64,000 nt of DNA from Craterostigma plantagineum (taxonomy: Eukaryota > Streptophyta > Magnoliopsida > Lamiales > Linderniaceae), in assembly GCA_027422505.1 (NCBI GenBank), contig JAPQWV010000001.1, forward strand, positions 7,006,001-7,070,000. Reading direction: 5' to 3'. Position 1 is the stretch's first letter. Every line of letters begins with the position of its first letter. The position numbers and the translations under genes are program-made. Under the pieces are notes generated by a model. The model saw nothing but the letters and a program-made list of their open reading frames with translations, did not search any database and was not told the DNA's origin. Below are positions 10,754-21,815 of this stretch, one piece after another.

Positions 10754-13700
10754 CTAAAAACAGTCCCAATCATTATTGAAAATAGAGGATGCGAGGTATT
10801 TTCTAAACTCCTTCATATGAGTTTGATTGAGGCGGGAGACGTCGTCCTTCTTCATCATAAGCGACATCGCCGCCCGCAACATCGCCACGCCGTCTTCTCC
10901 CCTGAAAATCATATCCAACACGACACTAATTTTTAAACACGACGACAAAGTAATAAAACGCAACATTCATCAAAACGTACTGATTTTGTTTTCGGAAGTC
11001 GCGACGCCAATTAGCTTTCCATCTCTTGCCCTTGTTAGGCATGCGTTTTATCATTTCCAGATCCTTGAAAATGGCCGGGATTACGATCTGAAGTTTGTTG
11101 ATGTCATCGGCGATATAGCGCAACTCGAAGCCAGGAGGCGCATCGGAGTCGTAAATCTCGAACTCCTTTTCCCGCACATCAATAACGAACAACACCCATC
11201 GGCCTGACGTACGCATGGGCATGGCAACTTTGGCCGCTAGATCCCACGACCTGCACTTCCAATCTTCCTCTTCCCCCTCGCGAACGGGATCAATCTCTTG
11301 AAGCCTTTCCCAGACGGCTTCCCGAGAAACGTTAGCACCCCTCGCTGGTCGACGAGCGTCTTAAACTTTGTCGGCATGTACGCGACTTTGGTCGCAACCG
11401 ACTTGCTAAATTTCTGCATGTAATCGATCCCAGCAAGGCACTCATCGACGTGCTGCAATACAATATAGACCGTTTTTCAACACATTCAAGTAAGGTGACG
11501 AAAGGTATTTGGTAAGGTAAATTTATATACGTACTTTCTCATCGAGTGGAAAACCCTCAGTCGCCAGGTTCAGGAGCCATCTTGGGTCGTGTTCTTGCTG
11601 CTTCCCTTGGACTTTCATGCCGGTAATCTGCGTGAGCGTTAAAACCTGACTTTCGACTTTTGGCCACATGTTTTTGGCCTTGAACTGGATATGCCGCTCG
11701 AACGCCGAAAGCTTTGGAGCTTTGACTGCATTCGTCGAGGGGAAATCGGTGAACGGCGTCGTGGTGTACCAAGATGGCTTCTTCGTCCGCTCAGGGCTCT
11801 TCTCTCTGACGACGCCTTTTCCTCTGTCGGCCGCTTGGACAGAAACCTCTGGCTCGGGGTGCGTCTCCAACTGAGGGACGTCCTGAAGCAGCTCGGCGTG
11901 CGTCTCGAACTGAGCATGGTCGTCTGGAGGCTCGTCCATGGTCTCGAACTGAGCGTGGTCCTCTGGAGCCTCTACGTCCGTCACGACCTCGTGAACCCCG
12001 AGACCATAAGCGCCTGTCTACGACGAGTGGACCACCTCTTCTCTTCTCTCTGCGTCTTCGCCGGTCCATTTCGGTTGGACATAGTCTTTCCAACGGGAGC
12101 CCGCCCATTCCGACGGACTGTGACCGTCCCAGCATCCAGACTCGGAATATAGCCATCCGGCTCCATGTACGATGTCTGCCTCCATCTCTCATCGTAATCT
12201 ATACAAGAAAATTCGAAAATAACTATATATTATTTCTCACGTCCTTAAGTATAAAAACTTACCAATCTCGGGCGGTGTAGCGACCGATCCACGCCCAATC
12301 TCGGCCGGTGTAGCGACCGATGATCCACGCCCAAACTCGGGCGGTGGATCGTGCGATCCACCACCAAACTCGCTTGGATCGACATCTACATCGTAAATAG
12401 TAAATGATAAGTAATCTACGCAAGATATTAAAAAACTAAGTATAAATAAAAAGCTTACTATAACGAGCTTCGGTAGGCGGAGTGCGAGACCCGTGATAAA
12501 ATCTGCTCGCCAAACCCTGAACCGAGTTCCCCAACTCCCTGAGGCTGTCGCCCCACGATCGCATTTGCGTCCAATGGTCCTCGTACGCATCCCACCTCCT
12601 CTCGTTCGTCGACCACCGTCGACCCTCTTCTTCTTGAAACTGATGCAATTGCGTGCCAAGCTGGTCGAATCGCCCGAACAACGTGGTGAAGTTATTGTCC
12701 ATACGACTTTGCCATTCATCGAAGCGTGGACCCGAGGATGAACCATGACCAGTTGATGGACCCGTTTCCGGAGCTGCATGAAAGCCGTGCTCGTGCGGAT
12801 GTTCGGGGATACGTCCGTGATGCAACATCATATCGCTGTCGCGACGGCCACTGCCCTCGATCTGGGCTATGGTCTCAGGCACGAAATTCTGCCGGCTAGA
12901 ACCCTCACCGCGATGGCGGTGGCCGCGAACACCTAACCTCCGCTCCCTGCAGGAGTAGGTCCGTGACACGATCGAATACTTCGTGTGGGGCCCCAACATC
13001 GAAAACGCTGTCCCTAAAGTACGGTGCCTCCAGCTCGTGCGCTTCCGGCACAATCAATCCTAGTACCTGGGACCCGTCAGCGTGTGATGCGACGGACTTA
13101 AGAGTCGGGCATCCCTTGCGACTCCAATTTCTCGTCACCCACCTGAGCATGCGTGGCGTGTAATCTTCTTGTTTGCGATCCGCATACTGGTCTGCAACGT
13201 CCGGTATGCACTCGTATGCCATTATCTGAGTTCATAACGCAAATAATATTAGCAATCATGTCAAAACAAGGTATGGCAAAACTTAATTAAAAATCACCTG
13301 AAGTGGCTGCACGAACCCACATATCAGCCAATCCCGTTTGATCTCAACTAGATTTTTTTTAACGGAGCGTATAAGGTCCCTGAAAGCCACGCTGCCCCAA
13401 GGATACTGTGAGAACGCAAACAGGTCTTCAGCGAGATGGAGGACCCAAGGAGGGACGACGGTGTCCTTCTTCGACTTTCGGGCCAACAACACCGCGGTGG
13501 CGAAGTAGACGTTCGCCAACTTCAGCTTCTCGTCGTCCCTACGTTCTTCGTCGCCAGACAAGCCCTCCAACGCAATCTTGACGTGAGACAAGCGAATTTG
13601 GGCTCTACCTCCAAAATGTCTCATCGCGAATGATTCGTCTTCGTTCACCGCCGGTATCGCGGCTTCGAACTTCAGCCCCGTAATTAGGCAGTAATCCGAT

Positions 13701-14573
13701 TTTGAAAATCGGAGTGGCCTATTGCCAACAACCATCCATAGCTCTTCGCGGTTGTGCAGAGTGGTCTGCCTCTGGATGAGGAACCACAACAACTGGAGCG
13801 AGAGCGAAAAATCCGGCTCGGCCATAACAAGGCGGCCGAACGGACTCGAGGCACAAAAAAACTGATACTCATCCTGGTTAAGACAGTTTCTTATCAACTC
13901 GCTGGCGTCGCTGTATAACGAGCTCACCGCAGGTCGGCAATCAGGAACTTCGTCCACTGTTTCGAACTGCTTCTTCATCACAACCTAATTTATACGTAAA
14001 ACACATTGTAGCCAATTACTTGGTATGAATATTGACAGGGGACCTGTGCGAATTTACACGGGACCTGTGCGAATTTTAACGGGACCTGTGCGAATTTACA
14101 CGGGACCTGTGCGTATAAGCGTAGGTCCCCTGCTTATAACGCAGGGGTCCCCTGCTCGTAGCACGAAGGTCCCGTGTTGTTCTTCGCAGGCGCAAGGCCA
14201 CGGGACCCGACCATAAGATGATGGTCCAGGCATGGGTCCCCTGCGTATAAGCGTTGGTCCCCTGCTTATAACGCAGGGGTCCCCTGCTCGTAGCGCGAAG
14301 GTCCCGTGTTGTTCTTCGTAGGCGCAAGGCCACGGGACCTACGCTACGCAGTGGACCCGTGCTGTGACCATCACCGGGACCATCATCTTATGGGCGGGTG
14401 GCGTGAAAATACGCACTACTATGCACGGTCCCGTGCTTGCAATCACGGTCCTATGCTTCCAATCATGGTCCTATGCTTGCAAGCACGGGTCCGATTTTGA
14501 AAATTAGGGTTAAATTGAAGACGAAGAGTAGAACAAATACCTTCACTCTCTGGGTGTTCCCGCTGATTGCCAT
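10754..14573 (-). pseudogene. MULE-borne DUF1985 / Ulp1-like gene, right inverted copy, degenerate and without catalytic residues
   Basis: Exons inferred on the minus strand: 14573-14541 (leader MAISGNTQRVK, matching the left copy), 13984-13298 (DUF1985, intact), 13225-12459, 12385-12263 (Pro/Gly repeats), 12198-11535, 11452-10981 and 10901-10754. The middle includes a Trp-rich helical stretch (SRMDNNFTTLFGRFDQLG) absent from the left copy. The protease-like end reads SGRWVLFVIDV, where the family has His before Trp, and QNQGEDGVAML, where the family has Asp-Cys-Gly-Val. Both catalytic His and Cys are therefore missing. Frameshifts appear near 12935 (2 bp short relative to the left copy), 12000 and 11365. 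It is either a decayed protease or a module that stopped needing catalysis. Confidence 0.72.
14030..14490. repeat. GGGACC/GGTCCC repeat block in intron 1 of the right protease gene
   Basis: Units such as GGGACCTGTGCGAATTTACA, 21 bp apart, run from 14037. Then come two copies of a GGTCCCCTGCTTATAACGC tract (14125-14180 and 14250-14310) and units with GCTTGCAAGC near 14470. The last are inverted relatives of the left intron-1 repeat. The intron edges next to the 11-codon leader exons also match between the two genes. Confidence 0.8.
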
Positions 14574-14659
14574 TGTAGATTGAGGTTCGGATTTGGGTTT
14601 TACTTGCAGAGAAACGATTTGCAAAACGTTTGGTGTGCAGGAGAAACGACAATTGAATT

Positions 14660-14979
14660 GAATATTGAAAGTTAAAGTGGTGGTTGCTTTTTTACTTTTA
14701 CTGTTATATCACAGGTCTATTATTGTTTGCCAATCACTACAGTAAAACCTGTAAATTCTTTTATATTATACCTCTTTATGTTTATTACATAACTAACCGA
14801 ATTAAATACAACTATCTATATATTTTTAAACTAATTAAATATTATAAAATATAGTTCATTCAATTTAAAATACAATTAAAATATAGATCAGGTTCAAAAT
14901 ATATATGCTTCAAATTAAATATAAATACTTAGATTCACGTACAATACAATAGCATAAAATTATTACATAATTTACTATT
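14660..14979. other. AT-rich MULE spacer
   Basis: AT-rich DNA lies between the promoter side of the right protease copy and the DEK_C frame. The part next to the gene (about 14670-14730, minus strand) resembles the left copy's upstream sequence near 2515-2560, with GACCTGTGATA and AAAAGTAAAAAA in common. I see no gene in it. Confidence 0.4.
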
Positions 14980-15352
14980 CTACCCTTCTCGCCCTTCTCC
15001 AACCGGAGCTTGGTCGACATCCTCCTGCACGGCGTCGTTTCGGACAACCTCGATCCAACCTGGGCCTATCATCACTTCGCTCTCAGCCTCGTCGTCGTCT
15101 CTTCGGACAGCCTCGGGTGCTTGTCCTTCGATCACTTCGCCGTCGTGTTCGATAGGATGGTCGACGCCATTTAAGAATCTGTCGATCTCCAACACGATGA
15201 ACAGCCTCCTTTGGGAGAGGTCGACGCCGAGGTCGGCCTCTAGACGGCGGCGGACGTCGTCGGCCGTGGTAGTCCGGGGGTCCGAGTTACGGACGATTTC
15301 CTGGAGGCGGGCGACGATTTGGCGTCCGTCAGCATTCTTGGTCGATTTGTTT
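14980..15352 (-). CDS. DEK_C-like domain frame captured in the MULE
   Basis: An open minus-strand frame of about 124 codons follows a possible splice acceptor near 15352 and ends at TAG 14980. Its first half has the spacing of a DEK C-terminal domain: IVARLQEIVRNSD, then TTTADDVRRRLEADLGVDL, then RLFIVLEIDRFL. The rest is an acidic tail. DEK_C domains bind DNA and chromatin in DEK and in some SWIB proteins. No start codon or convincing first exon is visible, although a GT donor near 16018 (minus) could belong to an upstream exon. It may be a captured host exon or an old MULE accessory gene; I infer the domain from pattern alone. Confidence 0.5.
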
Positions 15353-15434
15353 CTGGGATTATTAAAAATGTTAAGTTCGGATGATGTGTGTTTTTATAAT
15401 GCAGACATAATTAATTGAAAACCCTAACATATAT

Positions 15435-15865
15435 CGCGGGACCCAGGCTCTAGTGCACGGGACCCAAGCTCTAATTCGCGGGACCCAAGCTCTTGTGCAC
15501 GGGACCCAAGCTCTAGTGTATGGGGGCATGGGACCTATCAATAAGAAGCGATTATGCGCGGGTCCCCTGTTTTTGCGCGCAGGTCCCCTGTTTTTGCGCG
15601 CAGGTCCCCTGAATTTATGTGCAGGTCCCAAGATCTAATGCGCCGGCACTAATGTGCGGGAACCATGCACTGATGGTAAAGAGGTCCCATGAATTTATGC
15701 GCGGGTCCAATGAATTTATGTGCGGGTCCCATGAATTTATGTGCGGGTCCCATGAATTTATGTGCGGGTCCCGTATATTTATGTGCGGGACTCATGCTTC
15801 TATCTAGGGTCCCATGATCTAACGCGCGGGTTGCCTGCTTTCAAGCAGGGTCCCCTGACCAACTG
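15435..15865. repeat. GGGACCC/GGGTCCC repeat block near the right end
   Basis: Units of 21 bp: GGGACCCAAGCTCTAGTGCA type (15439-15530), GGTCCCCTGTTTTTGCGCGC type (15560-15620) and GGGTCCCATGAATTTATGTG type (15690-15800). All share the GGGACC/GGTCCC core and period seen in the other MULE spacers, although the remaining bases differ. Confidence 0.82.
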
Positions 15866-16391
15866 GACGTTTTAAAAAGCGAAAATTGAACATGTTCGGC
15901 AGTCCAAACCGGAATTCGAAGCTTGGAGAACCCATTTACTTCGAAACAGGGTTTAGGACTGAGAGTTACAAAGATTTAGATGGTTATATTCAAAATACGA
16001 CCAGGAAAAATACTTACAGTGAAGCGTCAGGTTCGAATTCTTTCACTGAGGACTTTCGAGTGTTCCTTCGCCTGTGAAGAAGCTGATATGAAGTCGGGTC
16101 GACTGCCTTGCAGAAGCAGAAGAAATTGTAGGTGATTTCTCTTAAGGACGAGGACGAAGAAGAAGGAGAATAATTGGGTGAGGTGGAATGAATGCTTTCT
16201 GCTAATGGAGGTGCAGCTTTTAATTCATTTCAGGCGTATTTTATTTTTGTTTTTCTTTTTTTTATTAATAATAAGTGATTACGAGAAGATGATTAAGTGT
16301 TAATTAAAAAGAGTGCTATTGACCAAAAAAAAAGTCAAGAGTGCTATTTTTTTAAACTTGACCGCGTCAAAGGCTATTTTTAAAAAGACCC
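15866..16391. repeat. Right terminal region and TIR of the MULE
   Basis: The outer 50 bp are the right inverted end. Inside it, 16150-16230 read on the minus strand gives ATTAAAAGCTGCACCTCC followed by AGCAGAAAGCATTCATTCCA. This resembles 6600-6660 at the start of the transposase gene, as though the original terminal promoter region existed twice. No coding sequence is supported here. Confidence 0.6.
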
Positions 16392-16400
16392 GAGAGAGTT
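16392..16400. repeat. Right 9-bp target-site duplication of the MULE
   Basis: GAGAGAGTT, identical to 2307-2315. Confidence 0.9.
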
Positions 16401-17605
16401 GTGTGTATGATCATCCTAATGATGCCGTGTAATATGGTTATTGCATTTAATGTATGGCCTTAACTTTGGGTATAACCCAATCCTATATAAAATTTGACAT
16501 ATGACACGTGTATCTAATCTAACGTGCTTGTTGGTGTATCAACATGAGATGGATAGCGGTTAAAGTGCCAAATGTTAAATTGTGACAGGGAGTTGGGCTA
16601 TACCAATTGGCTAGGGTTGAACAAACCTTAATATATACTTAGGACTGTCTGATTTCTTGATTTAATTACTGCTGATTTAATATAGTTTCTCCATCCTTAA
16701 GGAATTTTTTTTTTCAATAAAAAGGGGATTTTTGAATGTTTTGAGATATATAAATTAATGTGAATTTTGAAATTTGGGGTTTTTTTTTTCCGACTATGGA
16801 GTATCTCACTCAATAGCCCAGAAACTCGGGCTATGGACCACAATGATGAGACTAATCTCCAAGGATTAACTCAACATGTTTCAGATCACTTTAACACGTT
16901 AGCGAAAATCACCAGTGAAAATTGAACTCGAGATTGGATAGTTCACATGTCTAAAAATTGGGTGGGACGAAATTTGGATGCGTTGGCACACATAAAAACA
17001 TTAGACGTGGATTGATTAGAGTAATATACAACGTCTATAGATCACACAATACTTCGAATGGTTGCCATTTGCTTGTTGTGACTTGAAAAGATATCTTTAG
17101 GATGATTGGGATTTTCTTACAGAAACACCCACCGAGTTTTCTTCCCCCCATTTTCTCCGCCTAAGACCATGCCGACTTTTACAATTCTTGGGACTTGTTT
17201 TATTGTGTGTTCTTGGCTGATTTTGAAATCTTTAAGAGTTGGTTCTGTTATTATTCCTGAATATGAAGTTCAAAAGGTACCAGAAATAATTCATAATTGC
17301 AACTCTACAGATAAAAAGAACGCAAGAAATTTTCTGGATACAATCCAAACTCCTCATGACATCAAATCACATCAACAACATGCAAAATCTGCCCGGAGAG
17401 GCGGGTTGGGACTATTTCGCGCTCTTCGCAGCCAGGTCGGGGTAGAATTATAAAAATCGAAACTTTTCAACTCAAGATAATACACATCTTATTGCAAAAA
17501 TAGGATGACTTTTTGTAAAAAAAAACATAAATCTGATCCCAGAAGACGGACTGGACTTAACCTGTAATAAACCGAGCCAATTCTTCAATAGCCTTAACTG
17601 CGACG
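16401..17605. other. Intergenic, no gene seen
   Basis: AT-rich DNA lies between the MULE and the eIF2B gene's 3' end. One 115-codon frame at 17106-17453 has no recognisable domain. The last few hundred bases should include the 3' UTR of the eIF2B gene. Confidence 0.4.
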
Positions 17606-19113
17606 TCACTGTACCCACAGCTGTTCCCTGCGATACTCTCGAACTATGACGGGGACGCTAGTTGGCGGGATCTGAGAAAAACAAATTAATAAAAAATAAA
17701 AAAAGAATGATTTTTTACCGTCTTTTTCTTTAAGAACACATGAAACACCATGAACTGAAATCAAAAGGACAGCTACGTTTGATGATTTCGATCGTACCAT
17801 CTTGAAATAAAATACAACTAAAGATGGAACCGTATATTGGGTATCAAGCAGTTGAATACATCAAAATTCAGAGGATGAATTAGTTCCCCAATCAACTTAC
17901 CATGCCATAGTCGGTTATGATCATCGATACATAGTCTGACGGCGTCGCATCGTAACTGCAAAATTCAATAAAATATCGAGTGGTAATCAGCAAATAAAGA
18001 AATAACCAGACGTGAGGTGGCGAACTGAAATATAATAGATAAATTTAACATATGTTACACTCCCTTCAAGCTTAAGCTTTCAGGTGAAAAACAGATATGA
18101 ATCAGCTGGGAAAAACTTAAAAAGTGAAAAATAAAAACACTAACGATCCCACTCACATAAGGTTCAAAAGCTGTAGATGCTCGACATTCGCCCAACCATC
18201 CAAAGCGTCGATCTCTTCTCTGCCAGAAACTTTCGAAATATCATCTGGGTTGCCTAAATATATCAAAAATGCAAATCCCAGGAGTTGGAAATCGGCTATT
18301 AAACCATAAATCTCTGAGTCTGTCATCAAAAGTTCATACCAAGCTCGTTGGAGCAGATTGAATCAAGCTGAACCCTCTCATGAAACTTGTACGCCTCGCA
18401 GCATACCAAAACTGGGACGCGAAATTGGTTTGCAACCATCGCAACGCAAGCAGTTCCAACCCTCGAATACACAGTCCCATTGGCAAAAACAGAAGAAGCG
18501 CCCAAGAAAACCCTCGTAACTTCACGCATGACATAGGAGACAGCATTGATGTGAGTGTAAGTGCAATGAATGCCCTTGGAAACAAGCCTCCTAAGAAGCT
18601 TCTGCCCTTCGAGCTTTGGCCTCGAATCAACTACGACCACCCGGAAATTCTTTCCAAGGTCATGGGCATGGGAGAATATCATTTCGACAGCTGATGAGGA
18701 AGAAAATGTAAGGAGGACATCACCGTCTCTAATCTTGGTCACGGCGTGCTTCACTATAACCTTATCGGCTAATATGATCTTCTCATTTATGAATCGATCG
18801 ATATCAGAGATAAGAGTGGATTTTGCCTCAGCCTCAGACAGGTGTAAAGGGAGCTGAGCGATTCGGGTTTTGAGAAACCTTATAGCGTTGCCCATGCTTA
18901 TGGAGAGGGGCCTGCATTCGATCAGAAAGGAGATGTAGCCGTTTATTTTTGAGGTCAAATCTCTAATAAGTGACTTCTCGGGCGGCGTGGAGTAGTCCAT
19001 GATTGACTCTTTGAAGGCTTCAAGCATCGCAATACAACGGGCATTTCCACCAGATATATCTCCATGTAAGTACCTCAGCCCCACCTGGCATGAACAAATC
19101 ATTATGATCAAGT

Positions 19114-19162
<49 letters not shown>

Positions 19163-20778
19163 ACCTTGTAAACAGCAGAATGAACTGAATCAACTTGGAA
19201 AAATTTTGATTCCAAATCGGTAATGCGGGTCCCGTGCTCATATTGGGGTAAGTGCCTGAACACTTCGACGCGATTCTTGACCTCAGTTTGCTTCACGACC
19301 GATCGTTTCTTTGCCTTCTCAACTTTGCTTGCATCGTCGAACTGCAAACGAGGATGAGGAACCTCTTTTTTCCTATCTTTTTCAGGAGGGCGATCGCCGG
19401 ATCTCTTCTCAGAAGCTGCAATGGACAAACTATCTTTCTTTTGTGAAGTGGGCTTTGAAGGCTTACCAGCGTTTGCATTCCCAGGACCACTTGTTCCTTC
19501 TCCTGGACATTTCCAAACAAATTTTACCCATCAAAATATGAAAATTATAGGAGCTGAGAGGGAGGAAAATGATAAAAAGAATATCATTATCCAACAGTTC
19601 ACTTAGATGTAAGAAGTTAACAAATGCATCCAAAATATAGACGAAACAAATTTCATCTATTGAACTTTTTTGAATGAAATTAGATCTACAAATGCAAAAA
19701 ACTAACTTGTAAGCTGTTAAATGATTACCGATCCCAAACTTGCAGGAGATAACCTTGGATGGTAAAAACCTAATTTTTCCCGGCAAATTATTTATGATGT
19801 CTAAACGACAAACAGACAACTAAAATTACCGGTAAACGGTTGAAATCATAGTCGTCATAATCCAACCAACCCAAAGAAAAATGAGAAACACATTGCACCC
19901 GAGATACACGAATGCAACAGAAGCTTTATCACTTCCTAACGTAGCACAATATTAAATTTGTTTTCTTCGATTAGGTTCCCACACGATCAACAAATCTCAA
20001 TTCTAAACATCGAATCAAGCATACAGAACACCATTGCCATTTTCAAGAAAAATTTCAACGGCTCACTCAATCTAACTTGAAACAATCTAATCAACAACAT
20101 GCACAACATAATATGCTAAAACAATTTAATCAATCCTACCCAAAACCCTAAAATCTTACCTTTTGAGGCAGCCTTAGCTGCACGCTGCGCCTCTTGCATC
20201 GCCCTCCTCTCTGCCTTTGTTGTCTTGCCCTTCAATGTCGTCTTCTCCACCTTCCCATCATTCCTTACTTCCACTGTCCCTCCAACAGCTGTTAATTCTA
20301 CCAAGATCCAATTATTCACAGCCGATTAAATTGCATAAAATCTAAAACAAACTCAAGTAATCAACTAATCCATTTTCCCACCTGCGATTCCATGAGCTGT
20401 GCCCCCAACCACACGCTTCGCGCCAGCATCGAGCCCGACAGATGGCATAGAAGAAGCGAATTTTCCGAAACTTCCAATGAAGGGCTGCTGCTCAAACTCG
20501 GAAGGGTTGTAGCTTCCGGCGGGGATCGGAGAATCAGGTCCCGCCGCGTTGGCGCGCAGAGGGGCGATGGGCTGCGGTGCCGCGTGAGTATAGTGATGAC
20601 GCGCCGGTGGGATCATAACCGGCGACAGCGAGTTCCCGGATGGTGACACGTCGGACGGAGACGATGCGGCGGGGTTTGTGACCGGCGGCCCCGACTGAGA
20701 CCGGTCCGGCGGAGCAAAGAAACCGACTTGACGGACCTTAGGGTCGCTCACGGTCCTAGGGACGCGCCGAGGGTCCAT
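17606..20778 (-). CDS. Translation initiation factor eIF2B subunit delta, seven exons
   Basis: Exons on the minus strand: 20778-20382, 20288-20160, 19502-19165, 19084-18340, 18253-18157, 17955-17901 and 17671-17606. All have GT-AG borders and the phases close exactly, giving 609 codons including the stop (608 aa). The N-terminus starts MDPRRVPRTVSDPKVRQVGF and is Pro/Ser-rich, as in plant delta subunits. A Lys/Ala-rich helix (KAERRAMQEAQRAAKAA) follows. The C-terminal half is the IF-2B Rossmann-type domain (GNARCIAMLEAFKESI, VVVDSRPKLEGQKL, ANGTVYSRVGTACVAMVA, VPVLVCCEAYKF) and the end has PSDYVSMIITDYGM then YRREQLWVQ. eIF2B is the nucleotide exchange factor that recharges eIF2 with GTP in the cytosol; delta is one of its regulatory subunits. 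No break is seen. A long GA repeat sits in intron 3. Confidence 0.93.
19109..19160. repeat. GA microsatellite in eIF2B delta intron 3
   Basis: About 26 AG dinucleotides in a row, ending 5 bases from the exon 3 donor. On the transcribed strand it reads as a CT run just after GTAA. Confidence 0.95.
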
Positions 20779-21376
20779 TTTTGGTTGGTTTTAGGGCTGT
20801 GAAGGGAATTTGTTCGGTGAGCTGCGGTGTGTGTTTTGTGCGTGTACTCCTTTTCTGGTGAGGTGAGGTTTGGTTTTATTCTTTTGAATTATTTTTTTTT
20901 GCTGAGGATTTATCCTTTAACTGAGATTCCCAACTCAGCTCACAGTTTCCATGTTTCCTTTTTCTTTTTCTTTCTGATATTTTCCTTTTACATAAGTAAC
21001 GGTGGCTATGGAGTTTCCGTTACTTTGTGTACTTTAATATATGTTATTGATATTATAAATAGATTCCCAATCTCTACTTCATAACTTGTTTTAGAACATT
21101 ATAAAGTAGGGTGATTGCTTTAAAATTAGTAATTTAATTGTTTATGGCGATCGACATATTATTTCTTAAGCGATATATACTTTCATCTCATTGATTTTAA
21201 TAAAAAAGGTTCATAAGCAAGAATTTTTTTCCCGGGATGGCATTTTTCAAGTCTTAGGCTTGTCTATCGACTTCAATATAACTCAATTCCACTCATGTGA
21301 CGTGCGTTCGTCTTATAAATAAAATTGCGCGTTAATAAGTCGGTTGGTATACAAACATGGTAGGATAGTGTATAAA
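20779..21376. promoter_or_regulatory. Upstream region of eIF2B delta (minus) and intergenic DNA
   Basis: AT-rich DNA between the eIF2B start codon and the left LTR of the Copia element. It should hold the promoter, but no single TATA box or motif stands out enough to mark. Confidence 0.4.
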
Positions 21377-21815
21377 TGTTAAAAACTTAAAGCATAGCAG
21401 ATTAACAGATTACAGTGTTTGGATATTAAAAGATACAGAGCTATACACAAGTTGTGTACAAATCGCTGATGCTCTTTCAACCAATAGACTCACTGGGAAA
21501 GAACTACTCAAACTCTAGTTGAGAAAACTCTTATATTCTTAGCAGTGAAAAATTACCCTAAAGATCAGAGAGAACTTTATATAGTAGAGTAAACAATGAA
21601 AAAGACTCAATGACTGATTGCTTCTTTTTTCCTTTTAATATGCTTGAAATCCTTCGCAGCCGTTGGATCCATCTTAAATTTGCATTTTGGTCCTCTGACT
21701 TTTCCCGCTCCTCACTTTAGCTCAGATTCAGTAGTTTCTAGAGCATGGGCCTGGGTAGCAGCCCAACCTTCACATTGAGCCCAAAGAATGGTTCAAATCA
21801 TAAACCCTTTTAACA
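21377..21815 (-). repeat. 3' LTR of Copia A
   Basis: Begins TGTTAAAAAC and ends CCTTTTAACA. It pairs with 29219-29696. Confidence 0.88.

Larger units (their letters stand above)
2316..16391. mobile_element. 14.1-kb Mutator-like element (MULE) with DUF1985-Ulp1 genes, KAONASHI type
   Basis: The ends are inverted: the left begins GGGATTTTTTAAGAAAATAG at 2316, and the right, read on the minus strand from 16391, begins GGGTCTTTTTAAAAATAGCC. Both continue into CCTTTGA, a GGTCA motif and AAAAAATAGCAC. Similarity is clear for about 50 bp. A perfect 9-bp target duplication flanks the element. Inside are a MULE transposase (+), a DUF1985-Ulp1 gene reading inward from the left, a second inverted copy reading inward from the right, a DEK_C frame and repeat-filled spacers. 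MULEs that carry Ulp1-like cysteine proteases are known in plants as KAONASHI elements. All main genes here contain frameshifts, so this copy is probably not autonomous. Confidence 0.88.

Noticed and set aside
17106..17453. 115-codon frame upstream of the eIF2B 3' end
   Set aside because: No recognisable domain and no gene-like context; reads like chance AT-rich coding.
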